In this document: piece after piece, positions 19,203 to 27,600 of the stretch
Position numbering within the stretch: the stretch's first letter is position 1
Layout: every line of letters begins with the position of its first letter
Origin: JACKFB01 sp041389525
Lineage (GTDB): Bacteria > Myxococcota_A > UBA9042 > PHBI01 > JACKFB01
Assembly: GCA_041389525.1 (NCBI GenBank)
Contig: JAWKRR010000046.1
Span: 1-62,031 of the forward strand
DNA length: 62,031 bases
Reading direction: 5' to 3'
Program-made: the position numbers and the translations under genes
The notes under the pieces: model-generated
What the model was told of the DNA's origin: nothing
The model's input: the letters and a program-made list of their open reading frames with translations, nothing else
Database searches by the model: none

Positions 19203-19831
19203 TACGGGCCGCCGCCTTCGAGGTGCACCACGCGGCCCTCGACGCGGAACTGGCCCGCGAGCACCTTGGCGATGACCTTCGGGTAGATGCGGTGCTCGAC
19301 TCGGCGGATGCGCGAGGCCAGCGCGTCGGGGGTGTCGGCGTCGAGGACCGGGACCGCCACCTGGGCGATGATCGGCCCGGTGTCGACGCCCTCATCGACG
19401 AAATGGATGGTGCAGCCCGAGATCTTTACCCCGGCGGCGACTGCGTCTGCGGGGCCGCGGGCGCCGGGGAACGCGGGCAGCAGCGCTGGGTGGGTGTTGA
19501 TCATCCGGCCCTTCCAGCGCCGAACGAACTCCGGCGTCAGCACGCGCATGAAGCCGGCGAGCACCAGCCACTCGATCTCGTGGCGGCGGAGGACCGCGTC
19601 GAGGGCCTCGTCGAAGGCCGCGCGGCTTGAGAACGCTTTGTGATCGACGACTTCGGCGGGGATCCCAGCCTCGCGGGCGTAGTCCAGGCCGCCGGCGTCG
19701 GGCCGGTTGGAGACGACCAGCGCCGCCGTGCTGAGGTGGGCGGGGTAGCTCATGGGCGGGTTGGCCCAGAAGTCGAGGATGGCCTTCAGATTGCTGCCGC
19801 GGCTGCTAATGAGGACCGCGAAGCGTGTCAC
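19202..19831 (-). CDS. purN: Phosphoribosylglycinamide formyltransferase
   Basis: Third step of purine synthesis: transfers formyl from 10-formyl-tetrahydrofolate to GAR. 209 residues, normal length. Phosphate-binding loop SSRGSNLKAI (~9-18), catalytic Asn112 and His114 in INTHPALLPAFPGARG, and catalytic Asp150 in DEGVDTGPII. The ATG overlaps the purM stop by four bases, the common purMN arrangement. Confidence 0.96.
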   Translation of the reverse strand: MTRFAVLISSRGSNLKAILDFWANPPMSYPAHLSTAALVVSNRPDAGGLDYAREAGIPAEVVDHKAFSSRAAFDEALDAVLRRHEIEWLVLAGFMRVLTPEFVRRWKGRMINTHPALLPAFPGARGPADAVAAGVKISGCTIHFVDEGVDTGPIIAQVAVPVLDADTPDALASRIRRVEHRIYPKVIAKVLAGQFRVEGRVVHLEGGGP

Positions 19832-20835
19832 GGGGCGACCTCGCCGACGACGATGGGCGTCTCGCCCGCGTCTCGGAGGCAGGCCGCGACCGCGTCAGCT
19901 TGGGCGGCGTCGACGACGAGGACCAGCCCGAGGCCGAGGTTGAAGGTGCGGCGTAGCTCGTCTTCGGCGATATCGCACTGGCGGAGCAGCGCGTAGATCG
20001 GCGGCTCGGGCCAGGCGCCGAAGCGCAGGTGAGGCTTCAGACCTTCGGGCAGGACCCGCGGGATGTTCTCGGTGAGGCCGCCGCCGGTGATGTGCGACAT
20101 GGCGTGGATGGCGCCGGGCAAGGCTTTGAGGGCGGCGAGGACCGGGCGGACGTAGATGCGCGTCGGGGCGAGCATCGCGTCGCCGAGGGTGCCCTCGAGG
20201 GGCTGTGGCCGAGCATCGAGCGCCAGCCCGAGGACCTCGAGCAGCGCCTTTCGGGCGAGGCTGTATCCATTAGAATGGAGGCCGCTCGATGGGAGGCCCA
20301 GGAGCACGTCGCCGGAGACGACGCGGTCGGGGCCCAGGATGGCGTCGCGCTCGACCGCGCCGACCACGAAGCCGGCGAGATCGTAGACGCCGTCGGCGTA
20401 CATGCCGGGTAGCTCGGCCGTCTCGCCGCCGAGCAGGGCGCAACCGGCCTGGTGGCAACCCTCGGCGATGCCGCGCACCACCGCCTCGCCGACGCTGGGG
20501 TCGAGGCGGCCCGTGGCGAAATAGTCGAGGAAGAAGAGGGGCTCGGCGCCGGAGGTCAGCACGTCGTTGACGCACATCGCGACCAGGTCGATGCCGATGG
20601 TGTCGTGGACGCCGGTGGCCACGGCGATGTCGAGCTTGGTGCCGACGCCGTCGGTGCCGCTGACCAGCACGGGGTCTTTGTAGCCCGCGTCGGCCATGCG
20701 GAAGAGGCCGCCGAAGCCGCCGATATCCGAGATGACGCCTGCGCGTCGCGTGGCGCGGGCGAGGGGGCCGATGCGCCGCACCATCTCGTTCCCGGCGTCG
20801 ATGTCCACCCCGGCACCGCGGTACGTCAATCCCAT
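19828..20835 (-). CDS. purM: Phosphoribosylformylglycinamidine cyclo-ligase (AIR synthetase)
   Basis: Converts FGAM to aminoimidazole ribonucleotide with ATP. 335 residues, normal length. Conserved GTDGVGTK (60-67), NDVLTSGAEPLFFLDY (~90-105), GGETAELPGMY and SSGLHSNGYSL, and HITGGGLTENIPRVLP. First gene of the minus-strand run that reaches 14606; overlaps purN by four bases. Confidence 0.97.
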   Translation of the reverse strand: MGLTYRGAGVDIDAGNEMVRRIGPLARATRRAGVISDIGGFGGLFRMADAGYKDPVLVSGTDGVGTKLDIAVATGVHDTIGIDLVAMCVNDVLTSGAEPLFFLDYFATGRLDPSVGEAVVRGIAEGCHQAGCALLGGETAELPGMYADGVYDLAGFVVGAVERDAILGPDRVVSGDVLLGLPSSGLHSNGYSLARKALLEVLGLALDARPQPLEGTLGDAMLAPTRIYVRPVLAALKALPGAIHAMSHITGGGLTENIPRVLPEGLKPHLRFGAWPEPPIYALLRQCDIAEDELRRTFNLGLGLVLVVDAAQADAVAACLRDAGETPIVVGEVAP

Positions 20836-20865
20836 CTCGTCCTCCCGGATCGCTCGATGGCCGAG

Positions 20866-20894
20866 GGTCTACACCAGCGGGCCTGCCAAGTCAC
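20866..20894 (-). promoter_or_regulatory. Possible purM promoter
   Basis: On the minus strand, GTGACT, 17 nt, TAGACC, ending 31 nt before the purM ATG. It matches the pattern before the 3418 gene. No purine riboswitch or PurR-like box was recognised. By-eye call. Confidence 0.3.
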
Positions 20895-20991
20895 GGGCGC
20901 GGATGGGGTGCGGCGATCGGCGGTGCGGCGCGTACCCTTGACGGCGGGGCACAGGCGGTCGAAGGTCATTCGAGCGGCGCGGAGGCTGGAC

Positions 20992-22089
20992 ATGCGGTGG
21001 TTTGGACTGACGGTAGCGGCGATGGTGGCGCTGGGGACTGGCTGCGCGAAGGAGCAGCCGGCGCCGAGCGCTGGTGCGCGCGGCTCGGAGGCTGGGGCTG
21101 CTGCGGGGGCCGGGCAGGCGCTGCCGGCGCCGGCGGGGGCGCCGCGTCGAGAGCGCGCGGGCATCGAGACCGGCGCGAGCGGGGTGGAGCCCGAGGTCCC
21201 GACTGGGGAGCGGCCGCCCGCGGCCAAGCTGATCGACCGAAACGTCGAGCAGGTGCCGCCGCCCGCGGACAACCCGAACGCCGCCGACCTGCGCGCGGCG
21301 TGGTCGCTGGTCGCTGGACCGTGGCTCAGCGCGCTGGAGGCCGGGGACGCCGCCGCGTTCACGGCGTTGCTCGACGAGCGCTTCATCGGCAGCACGGCGC
21401 CTGGGATCGGCGAGGCGCCCGGCCGTGACGCCTGGGCCGCCGCGCGAAAGCCCCCAGTGGCCGGGGTTTCGTCGGTCTCGGTGGGGTCGGTCGAGGCGCG
21501 CTTCGACGCGGGGCCGTCGCTGACGGTGTATTTCCGGTTTCAGGAGCGGGCGGCCGCGGGCGCGGAGTGCCTGGAGACGCGGCGCGAGCTGGTCGTGCAG
21601 CGCCCCCTCGAGGGCGAAGGCGGCGCGGCACCGGTGTGGCGCTTGGTCGGCGAGTCGGCGCTGGATTCGGGCGCGTGCGAGCTGACCTCGGCGCCGACCT
21701 TCGCCGCCGCGCACGAGGATCTGAAGAAGGCGCTGCTGGGTCGGGACGAGGACCGCGCGCGCGAGAAGATGGCGCCCTTCGTGTGGCTGCGCGACGACGG
21801 GGTCCAGACGGCGACCTACTCGGCTGGCGATGTGTGGGCCGAGGGCCACTGGGTGGCGGCGGCGTTGGCGAAGGTCATGGCCGACGCGGATTCGACGCGG
21901 GCCACCAGCACCGTCGGCGTGGTCAGCGGCCCGGACGCGGCGTTTGTCTACGAGTCGCGGCCCGCGGGCCCCGTGTTGGTCGGAGTCGAGCGCGGTGGGG
22001 TCGGGCGCGTCAGCGCGCGCGCGGCGGCGCCGGCACCAGCGCAGGAGCCCGCGCCCGCACCCGCGACGGAGCCTCCACCCGCGCCATGA
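20992..22089 (+). CDS. Lipoprotein with NTF2/SnoaL-like domain
   Basis: 365 residues; ATG 20992 follows GGAGG. Lipobox ALGTGC (Cys18), then an Ala/Pro/Gly-rich spacer (~20-95). A domain at ~100-230 (AAWSLVAGPWLSALEAGDAA..FTALLDERF) looks like the cone-shaped NTF2/SnoaL fold; a second similar half may follow (~235-340). The C-terminus is an Ala/Pro tail. Divergent from purM and overlapping the next gene by ATGA. The longer open frame upstream (from 20452) is antisense shadow of purM. Confidence 0.78.
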   Translation: MRWFGLTVAAMVALGTGCAKEQPAPSAGARGSEAGAAAGAGQALPAPAGAPRRERAGIETGASGVEPEVPTGERPPAAKLIDRNVEQVPPPADNPNAADLRAAWSLVAGPWLSALEAGDAAAFTALLDERFIGSTAPGIGEAPGRDAWAAARKPPVAGVSSVSVGSVEARFDAGPSLTVYFRFQERAAAGAECLETRRELVVQRPLEGEGGAAPVWRLVGESALDSGACELTSAPTFAAAHEDLKKALLGRDEDRAREKMAPFVWLRDDGVQTATYSAGDVWAEGHWVAAALAKVMADADSTRATSTVGVVSGPDAAFVYESRPAGPVLVGVERGGVGRVSARAAAPAPAQEPAPAPATEPPPAP

Positions 22090-23204
22090 GCTCGCCGGCC
22101 GACACGGTCACCGATGACGCCCTGGACTTCTGGGACGCGCCCACGGCACGCGAACAGCTAGCAAAATACTGGCTGCCAGCGCTCTTTGAGCGGTTCGCGG
22201 GGGCGGTGCGGACGCTGCACGAGGTCGCGCCCGAGGCGTCGAGGCGGGCTGGCCTTGTGGCCATCGCCAAGCGCGTCGTGCGCGCGGCCCCGCAGACGCG
22301 CGAGGCGTTGGCGAGCGACCCGGCGCTGGCGCGGTGGACCGCGGGCGTCGAGGAGTCGGTGGCCGCAGGCGCCCCGGACGCCGGCATTCACGCGCTCTTG
22401 GGGCTGCTGCCGCGATTCGCGGTCGGGGTGGCGATGCGCGAGGGCGGTGACCTCGACGTGCCGCTGGCGCTGGGTCCGACGGGGTTGGCGCGCATCCCGA
22501 TGGACGGGCGGATGCTGCAAGGCCCGCCCGCCCGCGCGGTGCGAGCCCAGGTGCGGCAGGGCGAGCTCATCACCCACACTCGCGCGGCGCTGCAGGTGGG
22601 GCCCTTCGAGCTGGCGGATGGCGCGGCCGAGGGCGGGCGGGCCCCTGCCGTGCGTGCGCTCACCGGCGCCGACTCCCTCGCGGCGGTCAAACCCCTGGCC
22701 GCGGGCATCAAGATCCTGACCGACACCGCGCCACGCGCGCTCGCCGAAGCCGCCGCGCTCTCGCCGGTCCTGGTCGCGATCGCCCAGGCCACTCCCGCAG
22801 GCCAAGCCGCCACGAGCCCCTCGCTGCGAGGCTGCATCTGGCTGCCCGCCCCCGAGGAGCCGCTGCTCGTGGCCGAGTCCCTGCTCCAGGCCGCCGCGCA
22901 CGGGAAATTCCAGCTCGTCGACGACGCTCACGCCCTGGTCGAATCCGCCGACCCGCCGCGCCTGCGCGTCCCGTGGCGCCCGGACCCGAGACCGGCGCTC
23001 GCGCTCTTGCGTGAGCTACACGCCGAGGTGCGCGCGATCTGCTGGCTGCGCGCCCTCGCCGACACGCCCTGGTCGAACGAGGTCCAGCCGCGGCTGTCGG
23101 CGCTGCTCGGCACGGCGCGCACCACCGCGGAGGTCCTGGCCACCGCGTCCGGCGTGGCCCCCGCGGGCGTCGCGCTGCTCGAGCGACTGCGCGCCGAGCT
23201 CTGA
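22086..23204 (+). CDS. HExxH peptide beta-hydroxylase-like protein with degenerate motif
   Basis: 372 residues, cytoplasmic. The overall layout resembles the alpha-ketoglutarate HExxH-type peptide beta-hydroxylase family: a helical N-half, then near residue 280 a helix where family members carry HExxH followed by Lys and a LxD..L stretch, and downstream PWRPDPRPALALLRELHAEV (20 residues, ~299-318), which corresponds to the family's conserved W-R-x-D-P-R-P. Here the metal motif reads QAAAH (LLQAAAHGKFQL), so the first His and the Glu are absent and catalysis is unlikely. The resemblance is from memory of the family, so the call is moderate. Its last ~79 codons are duplicated at 33727-33964. 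ATG overlaps the preceding stop. Confidence 0.5.
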   Translation: MSSPADTVTDDALDFWDAPTAREQLAKYWLPALFERFAGAVRTLHEVAPEASRRAGLVAIAKRVVRAAPQTREALASDPALARWTAGVEESVAAGAPDAGIHALLGLLPRFAVGVAMREGGDLDVPLALGPTGLARIPMDGRMLQGPPARAVRAQVRQGELITHTRAALQVGPFELADGAAEGGRAPAVRALTGADSLAAVKPLAAGIKILTDTAPRALAEAAALSPVLVAIAQATPAGQAATSPSLRGCIWLPAPEEPLLVAESLLQAAAHGKFQLVDDAHALVESADPPRLRVPWRPDPRPALALLRELHAEVRAICWLRALADTPWSNEVQPRLSALLGTARTTAEVLATASGVAPAGVALLERLRAEL

Positions 23205-23233
23205 CCCGCGTCAGCCGCGCCAGTCGCGCGCAG

Positions 23234-23272
23234 GGGACCGCGTCAGCCGCGCGATGCGGCCGCCGCGGTCCC
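23234..23272. terminator. Hairpin between convergent genes
   Basis: GGGACCGCG at 23234-23242 pairs perfectly with CGCGGTCCC at 23264-23272; the loop contains a second short stem (GCCGC/GCGGC). It lies between the ends of two convergent genes, so a bidirectional terminator is likely. The same hairpin is kept in the duplicated copy at 33994-34032. Confidence 0.5.
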
Positions 23273-23292
23273 ACCGCACGGCTCACGAGGGG

Positions 23293-23955
23293 TCAGATGG
23301 ACTTCTTCGAGAAGTACCAGTCCGTGACCTCGAACTCGGCCTGGCCCAGCCGCTTCTCGGCGTCCGCGGCCGTCCCAGGCGGCGGCACGATGACCTTCTC
23401 GCCGGGCTTCCAGTTCGCCGGGCAGGCCACGCCGTGCTTGTCGACGGTCTGCAGGGCGTCCACGACGCGCAGCACCTCGTCGAAGTTCCGGCCGACATTG
23501 AGCGGGTAGTAGATCATCGCCCGCAGGTTGCGCTTGGGATCGATGAAGAACACCGCGCGGACCGCCGCCGTGTCGGAGCTCGCTGAGTGGATCATCCCGT
23601 AGGCCTTCGACACCTTCATGTCGAGGTCGGCGATGACCGGGAAGCGGATGTCGACGCCGAAGTTCTGCTTGATGTTCCGGATCCACGCGATGTGGCTGAA
23701 CACGCTGTCGACGGAGTTGCCCAGCAGCGCGACGTTGCGCTTGGCCAGCTCATCCTCGAGCTGCGCGAACGCCATGAACTCGGTGGTGCAGACCGGCGTG
23801 AAGTCCGCCGGGTGCGAGAAGAGGATCACCCACTTGCCCTTCTCCCACTCCGACAGGTGGATCTCACCAGCGGTGGACTTCGCCTTGAAGTCCGGGACGG
23901 GGCCATTGAGCTGCAACGCCGGCTGTGCGGCCTGGATATCGGTCGAATCACTCAT
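23293..23955 (-). CDS. Peroxiredoxin (AhpC/TSA family)
   Basis: 220 residues. Thiol peroxidase that reduces H2O2, organic peroxides or peroxynitrite. Peroxidatic Cys56 in PADFTPVCTTEF, catalytic Thr two to three residues upstream, Arg in AVRAVFFID (~133) and a second Cys178 in GVACPANWKPGE. The long C-terminal part places it in the Prx6/AhpC-like clade; Cys178 may act as resolving residue. ATG preceded by GGAGAG. Monocistronic and convergent with the HExxH-like gene. No OxyR site recognised. A broken second copy exists at 34052-34711. Confidence 0.95.
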   Translation of the reverse strand: MSDSTDIQAAQPALQLNGPVPDFKAKSTAGEIHLSEWEKGKWVILFSHPADFTPVCTTEFMAFAQLEDELAKRNVALLGNSVDSVFSHIAWIRNIKQNFGVDIRFPVIADLDMKVSKAYGMIHSASSDTAAVRAVFFIDPKRNLRAMIYYPLNVGRNFDEVLRVVDALQTVDKHGVACPANWKPGEKVIVPPPGTAADAEKRLGQAEFEVTDWYFSKKSI

Positions 23956-24610
23956 CGCTCTCTCCTGTGGCGCGAATTGCTAGGGGAACCGACCACGAGC
24001 GGGTGGCCGCCCCGTATCCCATGCCAGCCCGCGCGAAAGTTCGGATGCAGGCCGGAAGACGCGAGGAAGAACAGAGGCCCGCGTACGGCCTCGTCTCCTG
24101 GCAGTCGCGAGCATAGACCGTTCGCAGCGGGGTCGCGAGGGGTGACGTCGCAATCAATCAAATCACAGTGCGAGTACGGCTCGCAGGCTCCGCCGGCAGG
24201 TGCGCGTTCAGATTTCGCAAACGCGTCGACGAAATGACATGCTGCGTCGCGTCATTCTGTTACAATTTCGTTACACCCATCAGACGGATTCGACTCGTTC
24301 TCCTCGCTCCGCGGCCCGTGATTCACACTGTCACAGCGTCTCGCGATATGTGTGACAGCTGCAGCCACCGCCCGACCACAAAACCACCCGGCCACCTCCC
24401 CGCCCCGCCGCCAGGTCCGCCCCGAAAAAATCCCGGACCATGCCTCCTCCCGCGGCCATGTGCAACGCAAAACAACAGCTCAAGATCCCGATCCTGTAAT
24501 CGTCATCCCCACGACGTTTTTCGATTTTATTCCCGCGCGACTCAGTTAACGTCCCCGATCGCTGGTCCACCTCGCGCGCTGCCGACGCGACACAGCCACT
24601 CGGAGACGTG
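23956..24610. other. Long intergenic region upstream of the metalloprotease
   Basis: 655 nt between divergent genes. The first ~190 nt are part of the direct repeat. The 24145-24560 part is clearly lower in GC than the rest of the window (runs such as TTTTTCGATTTTATT), and holds an inverted repeat (24328-24358). ORFs here are short and lack family features. It probably contains promoters for both neighbours; none is clear. Confidence 0.6.
24328..24358. promoter_or_regulatory. Inverted repeat CTGTCACA / TGTGACAG
   Basis: Perfect 8-bp arms (24328-24335 and 24351-24358) separated by 15 nt in the AT-richer intergenic region, 253 nt before the protease start. Spacing suits a dimeric regulator. 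A single CTGTCACA arm also occurs near 3299 upstream of the histidine kinase. Regulator unknown. Confidence 0.3.
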
Positions 24611-27600
24611 ATGCACCCTGCCCGCGCCGCTAAACTACTGAACATTCGCCCAGCCCCCCCCGGTCCGACGTCCAGCGGCCAAAGCGCCTGGCGCTTGTCG
24701 TAGCCCTGGTGCTCGCCGCGGCAGCGCTGACCCTCGCGATGCTGCCCCGCGCGGCCAGAGCCGACGACCGGCCCGACTGGGTGGTCGCCGCACACCGAAG
24801 CCTCTTCATCGGCGACGGCTCGCTGGTCGTCGGCGATGTGGCCGCCCAGGACCCCACCGCGGCCCCGTGCCTCGCGGACAGCGCCGATATCACGCTCGGC
24901 ACCGGCACCACCGTTTACGGACATCTTTGGGGCGACGCCATCAGCATCCGCGGCACGCCCGACATCGACGGCGTCGTCCACTACCTCACCTCCGTCGCGC
25001 CGGCTCCGTCCACCTTCGCCGCGGGCGCCCTCGACGACACCCTCGCGCTCCCCCTCGAACTCATGGATTTCGCGCCGCCCGAGTTCCCGACCGACACTCC
25101 CGACCCGGCTATCACAGTGGTGTCGAGCGCCGAGATGGATCTCGGCGACGGAAACTACGCCGCCGTCAGCCTTGACGCCGGCACCGCCGAATCGCCGACC
25201 GTGCTCCGCCTGACCGGCGAGAACTACCTCTTCGGCAGCCTCACCCTGTCGGCCCACAGCCGCCTTGAGTTCGCGCACGCGGCGATGGTGCTCGTCGGTG
25301 GCCGGCTCGTGGCCGCCAACAACGCTGCTATCGGTGCCTCATGGGGCGAGGGCGTCCTGGCACAGGACACCGGCGTTCTCGTCCTCGGCGAAAACGGCGC
25401 CACCGGCGCACTGGGCGACGACCCGCCCGTGGTCTCGTTCGGCGATGACGCCGTTCTCAACACGCAGATCTGGGCCCCTTACGGCACCATTCGCTTCGGC
25501 GACAACGCGTTCATCCGCGGACGCATCCTCGCGAAGTGGACCCAGACCGGCGACCTCGGCACCTTCACCTTGCCAGGAGCCGCCTGCGGTTTCGGCCGGC
25601 TCCCACCCGATGGCGAGTGCGACGACGGCGACCCCTGCACCGACGATAGCTGCGACACCCTAAGCGGTACCTGCCTCAGCGACGCGATCGCGAGCTGTGG
25701 CGGGCCGTCCTTCGGCTTTCCCGAATATGCCTACATCCCGATCGACGACCGCTCCTCGACCGCGTTGACGCTGGCCTGGACCGCCGCCGAGCCCCAGACC
25801 ACCGTATCGCACTACGAGATCCGCCAAAACGGCACGCTCATCGCCGTCGTCACCGCGCCCCAGACGAGCTGGCGAGTCGCAGGCCTGCCGACGGGCGAAA
25901 CCTTCACCTTCGCCATCACCGCCGTCGACCTCAGCGGAACCCACTCCGAGCCGCTCTCCTCCGCACCTGTCGCCCTGAGCGACGAGTGGCCGCCCGTGTG
26001 GCCGCTGCCATTCCTCGGCGTCGCCTACCCGCCTTCCGACGCCACCCACCCGCCCTCGGTGACGCTCGACTGGCCGCCAGCGTGGGACGACGTCGGCGTG
26101 CTGCGCTACCACGTCACGCTCGACGGCGAGCCCGTCAGCGGCGACGGCATCGCCCAGACCAGCTTCACGCTCACCGGACTCTCCGCTGGCCAATCCTACG
26201 CGGTCGCGGTCACCGCCGAAGACAGTGCGGGAAACACCGGAGCGGACCCGATCACCGCCAACTTCACCCCGCCCGATGAGTCGCGTCCGACGTGGGACAA
26301 CGGCCAGATCTCGGGCGTCGTTTCCTCAGGCGGCCTGGAGCTCACGTGGTCAGGCGCCACCGACGACGTGGCCGTCCTCAGCTACTACGTCGTCGTGTAT
26401 GAAGACGGCTTTTTCGCCGATAGCGCCTGGGTCCAAGAGCCCGTGAGCTTCCCATACCTGTTCCCGGTCGCGTCCGCGACGGACTATGGCGTCATGGTCT
26501 TCCCGTGCGATGGCTACACGTCCCAGAGCTGCTCGCCGGACCCGCTGTCCCTGGGGCTCGCCGGCTTGGTGGCCGACAGCACCCCGCCCGCGTGGCCCGC
26601 CCCGAGCTTCAGCGTGACCGCGACGACCCCGCGCTCGCTGCAGCTCGGTTGGTCGTCCGCCACCGACGCAAGCGGGGTCATGGGTTACCGAATTTACGCC
26701 GGTGGCAATCAACTGCTCGGCGATTGCCTCGGTGTGTTGAACTACCTCTGTCGCGGCGCCTCTCCGACGATGGGCGTCTACCATCTCGAACCCGCCACCA
26801 CATACGCTTTGCGCGTACAAGCCTACGACTGGTGGGGCAACGAATCCACCGACGGCCCGACGCTCTCGGTCACCACCGACCCGCCCACCGCGATCTGGCA
26901 GCCCACCACCCCCGAGGTGACGGCCACGCCCACAAGCGAGACCGACCTGTGGCTCGACTGGCCCCTCGGCTACTCCCCCGACCGCTGGGTGAGCTACGAG
27001 GTCACCGTCACCCCGCTGGACCCCGCCACCCCCGGCGGATTCTACCGGCAATTCGCCGAGCCCTACACCGACACAACCGTCACCAACCTCACCCCCGGCG
27101 CAACGTACGAGGTCACGGTCGTCCTGCGTGACGAGTACTACTACCCAAGCGACGTGCCCCTGACGACCACGGTGACGATGCCCTACTGGTTCGAGAACCC
27201 AGAGGGCGCCTGGCCGCCCGGAGCCTGGCTCACCGCCGAGCGCGGCGATCCGGCCTCCGACGTCGTCGTCCGTTGGAGCCCCGTCACGGCCTCAAGCCGC
27301 TACGCCTTTCAGCTCACAGCGACCCGCGACGACCGCCAGGACGCCGAGGTCTTCAGTCGGGTCTACCCACTCGACGTGACCACGGTCGTGGTTCCGGGCC
27401 TCACGCCGCAGGCTGCGTTTGAGGTCCACCTCCGCCTCATCGACGCCCAGACCGGCGCTCGCTCGCAGGACGAACTGACCGCGTCGCTCGACCGGGACGA
27501 CACCATTGCCCAAGCCCGTTCGCAGGCATTCGACACAATCTCGGCGGGGATCGCGAACTCGTGGTCCACGCTTACCAGCCCGCCAGTCAGCACCGCAGAC

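Larger units (their letters stand above)
22967..24141. repeat. Direct repeat, left (intact) copy, ~1.17 kb
   Basis: Covers the 3' end of the HExxH-like gene, a convergent hairpin, the whole peroxiredoxin gene and its upstream region. Nearly identical to 33727-34896 in the same orientation, with starts 10,760 bp apart. Indels total five bases, mostly shorter homopolymers in the right copy. The copies differ by scattered substitutions, more in the terminal 60 bases. Confidence 0.93.

Noticed and set aside
15861..19286. 1,141-residue plus-strand open frame
   Set aside because: It runs antisense across mlaC, tolC and the oxidoreductase, all of which have clear family motifs. It has a composition typical of GC-rich shadow frames (Arg, Ala, Gly, Val, Asp) and no domain.
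23293..23955. OxyR-type operator upstream of the peroxiredoxin
   Set aside because: No spaced ATAG-type half-sites could be found in 23956-24145.
24168..24611. 147-residue open frame in the protease upstream region
   Set aside because: Cys/Pro/Arg-rich chance frame with no ribosome site or family feature, overlapping probable regulatory sequence.
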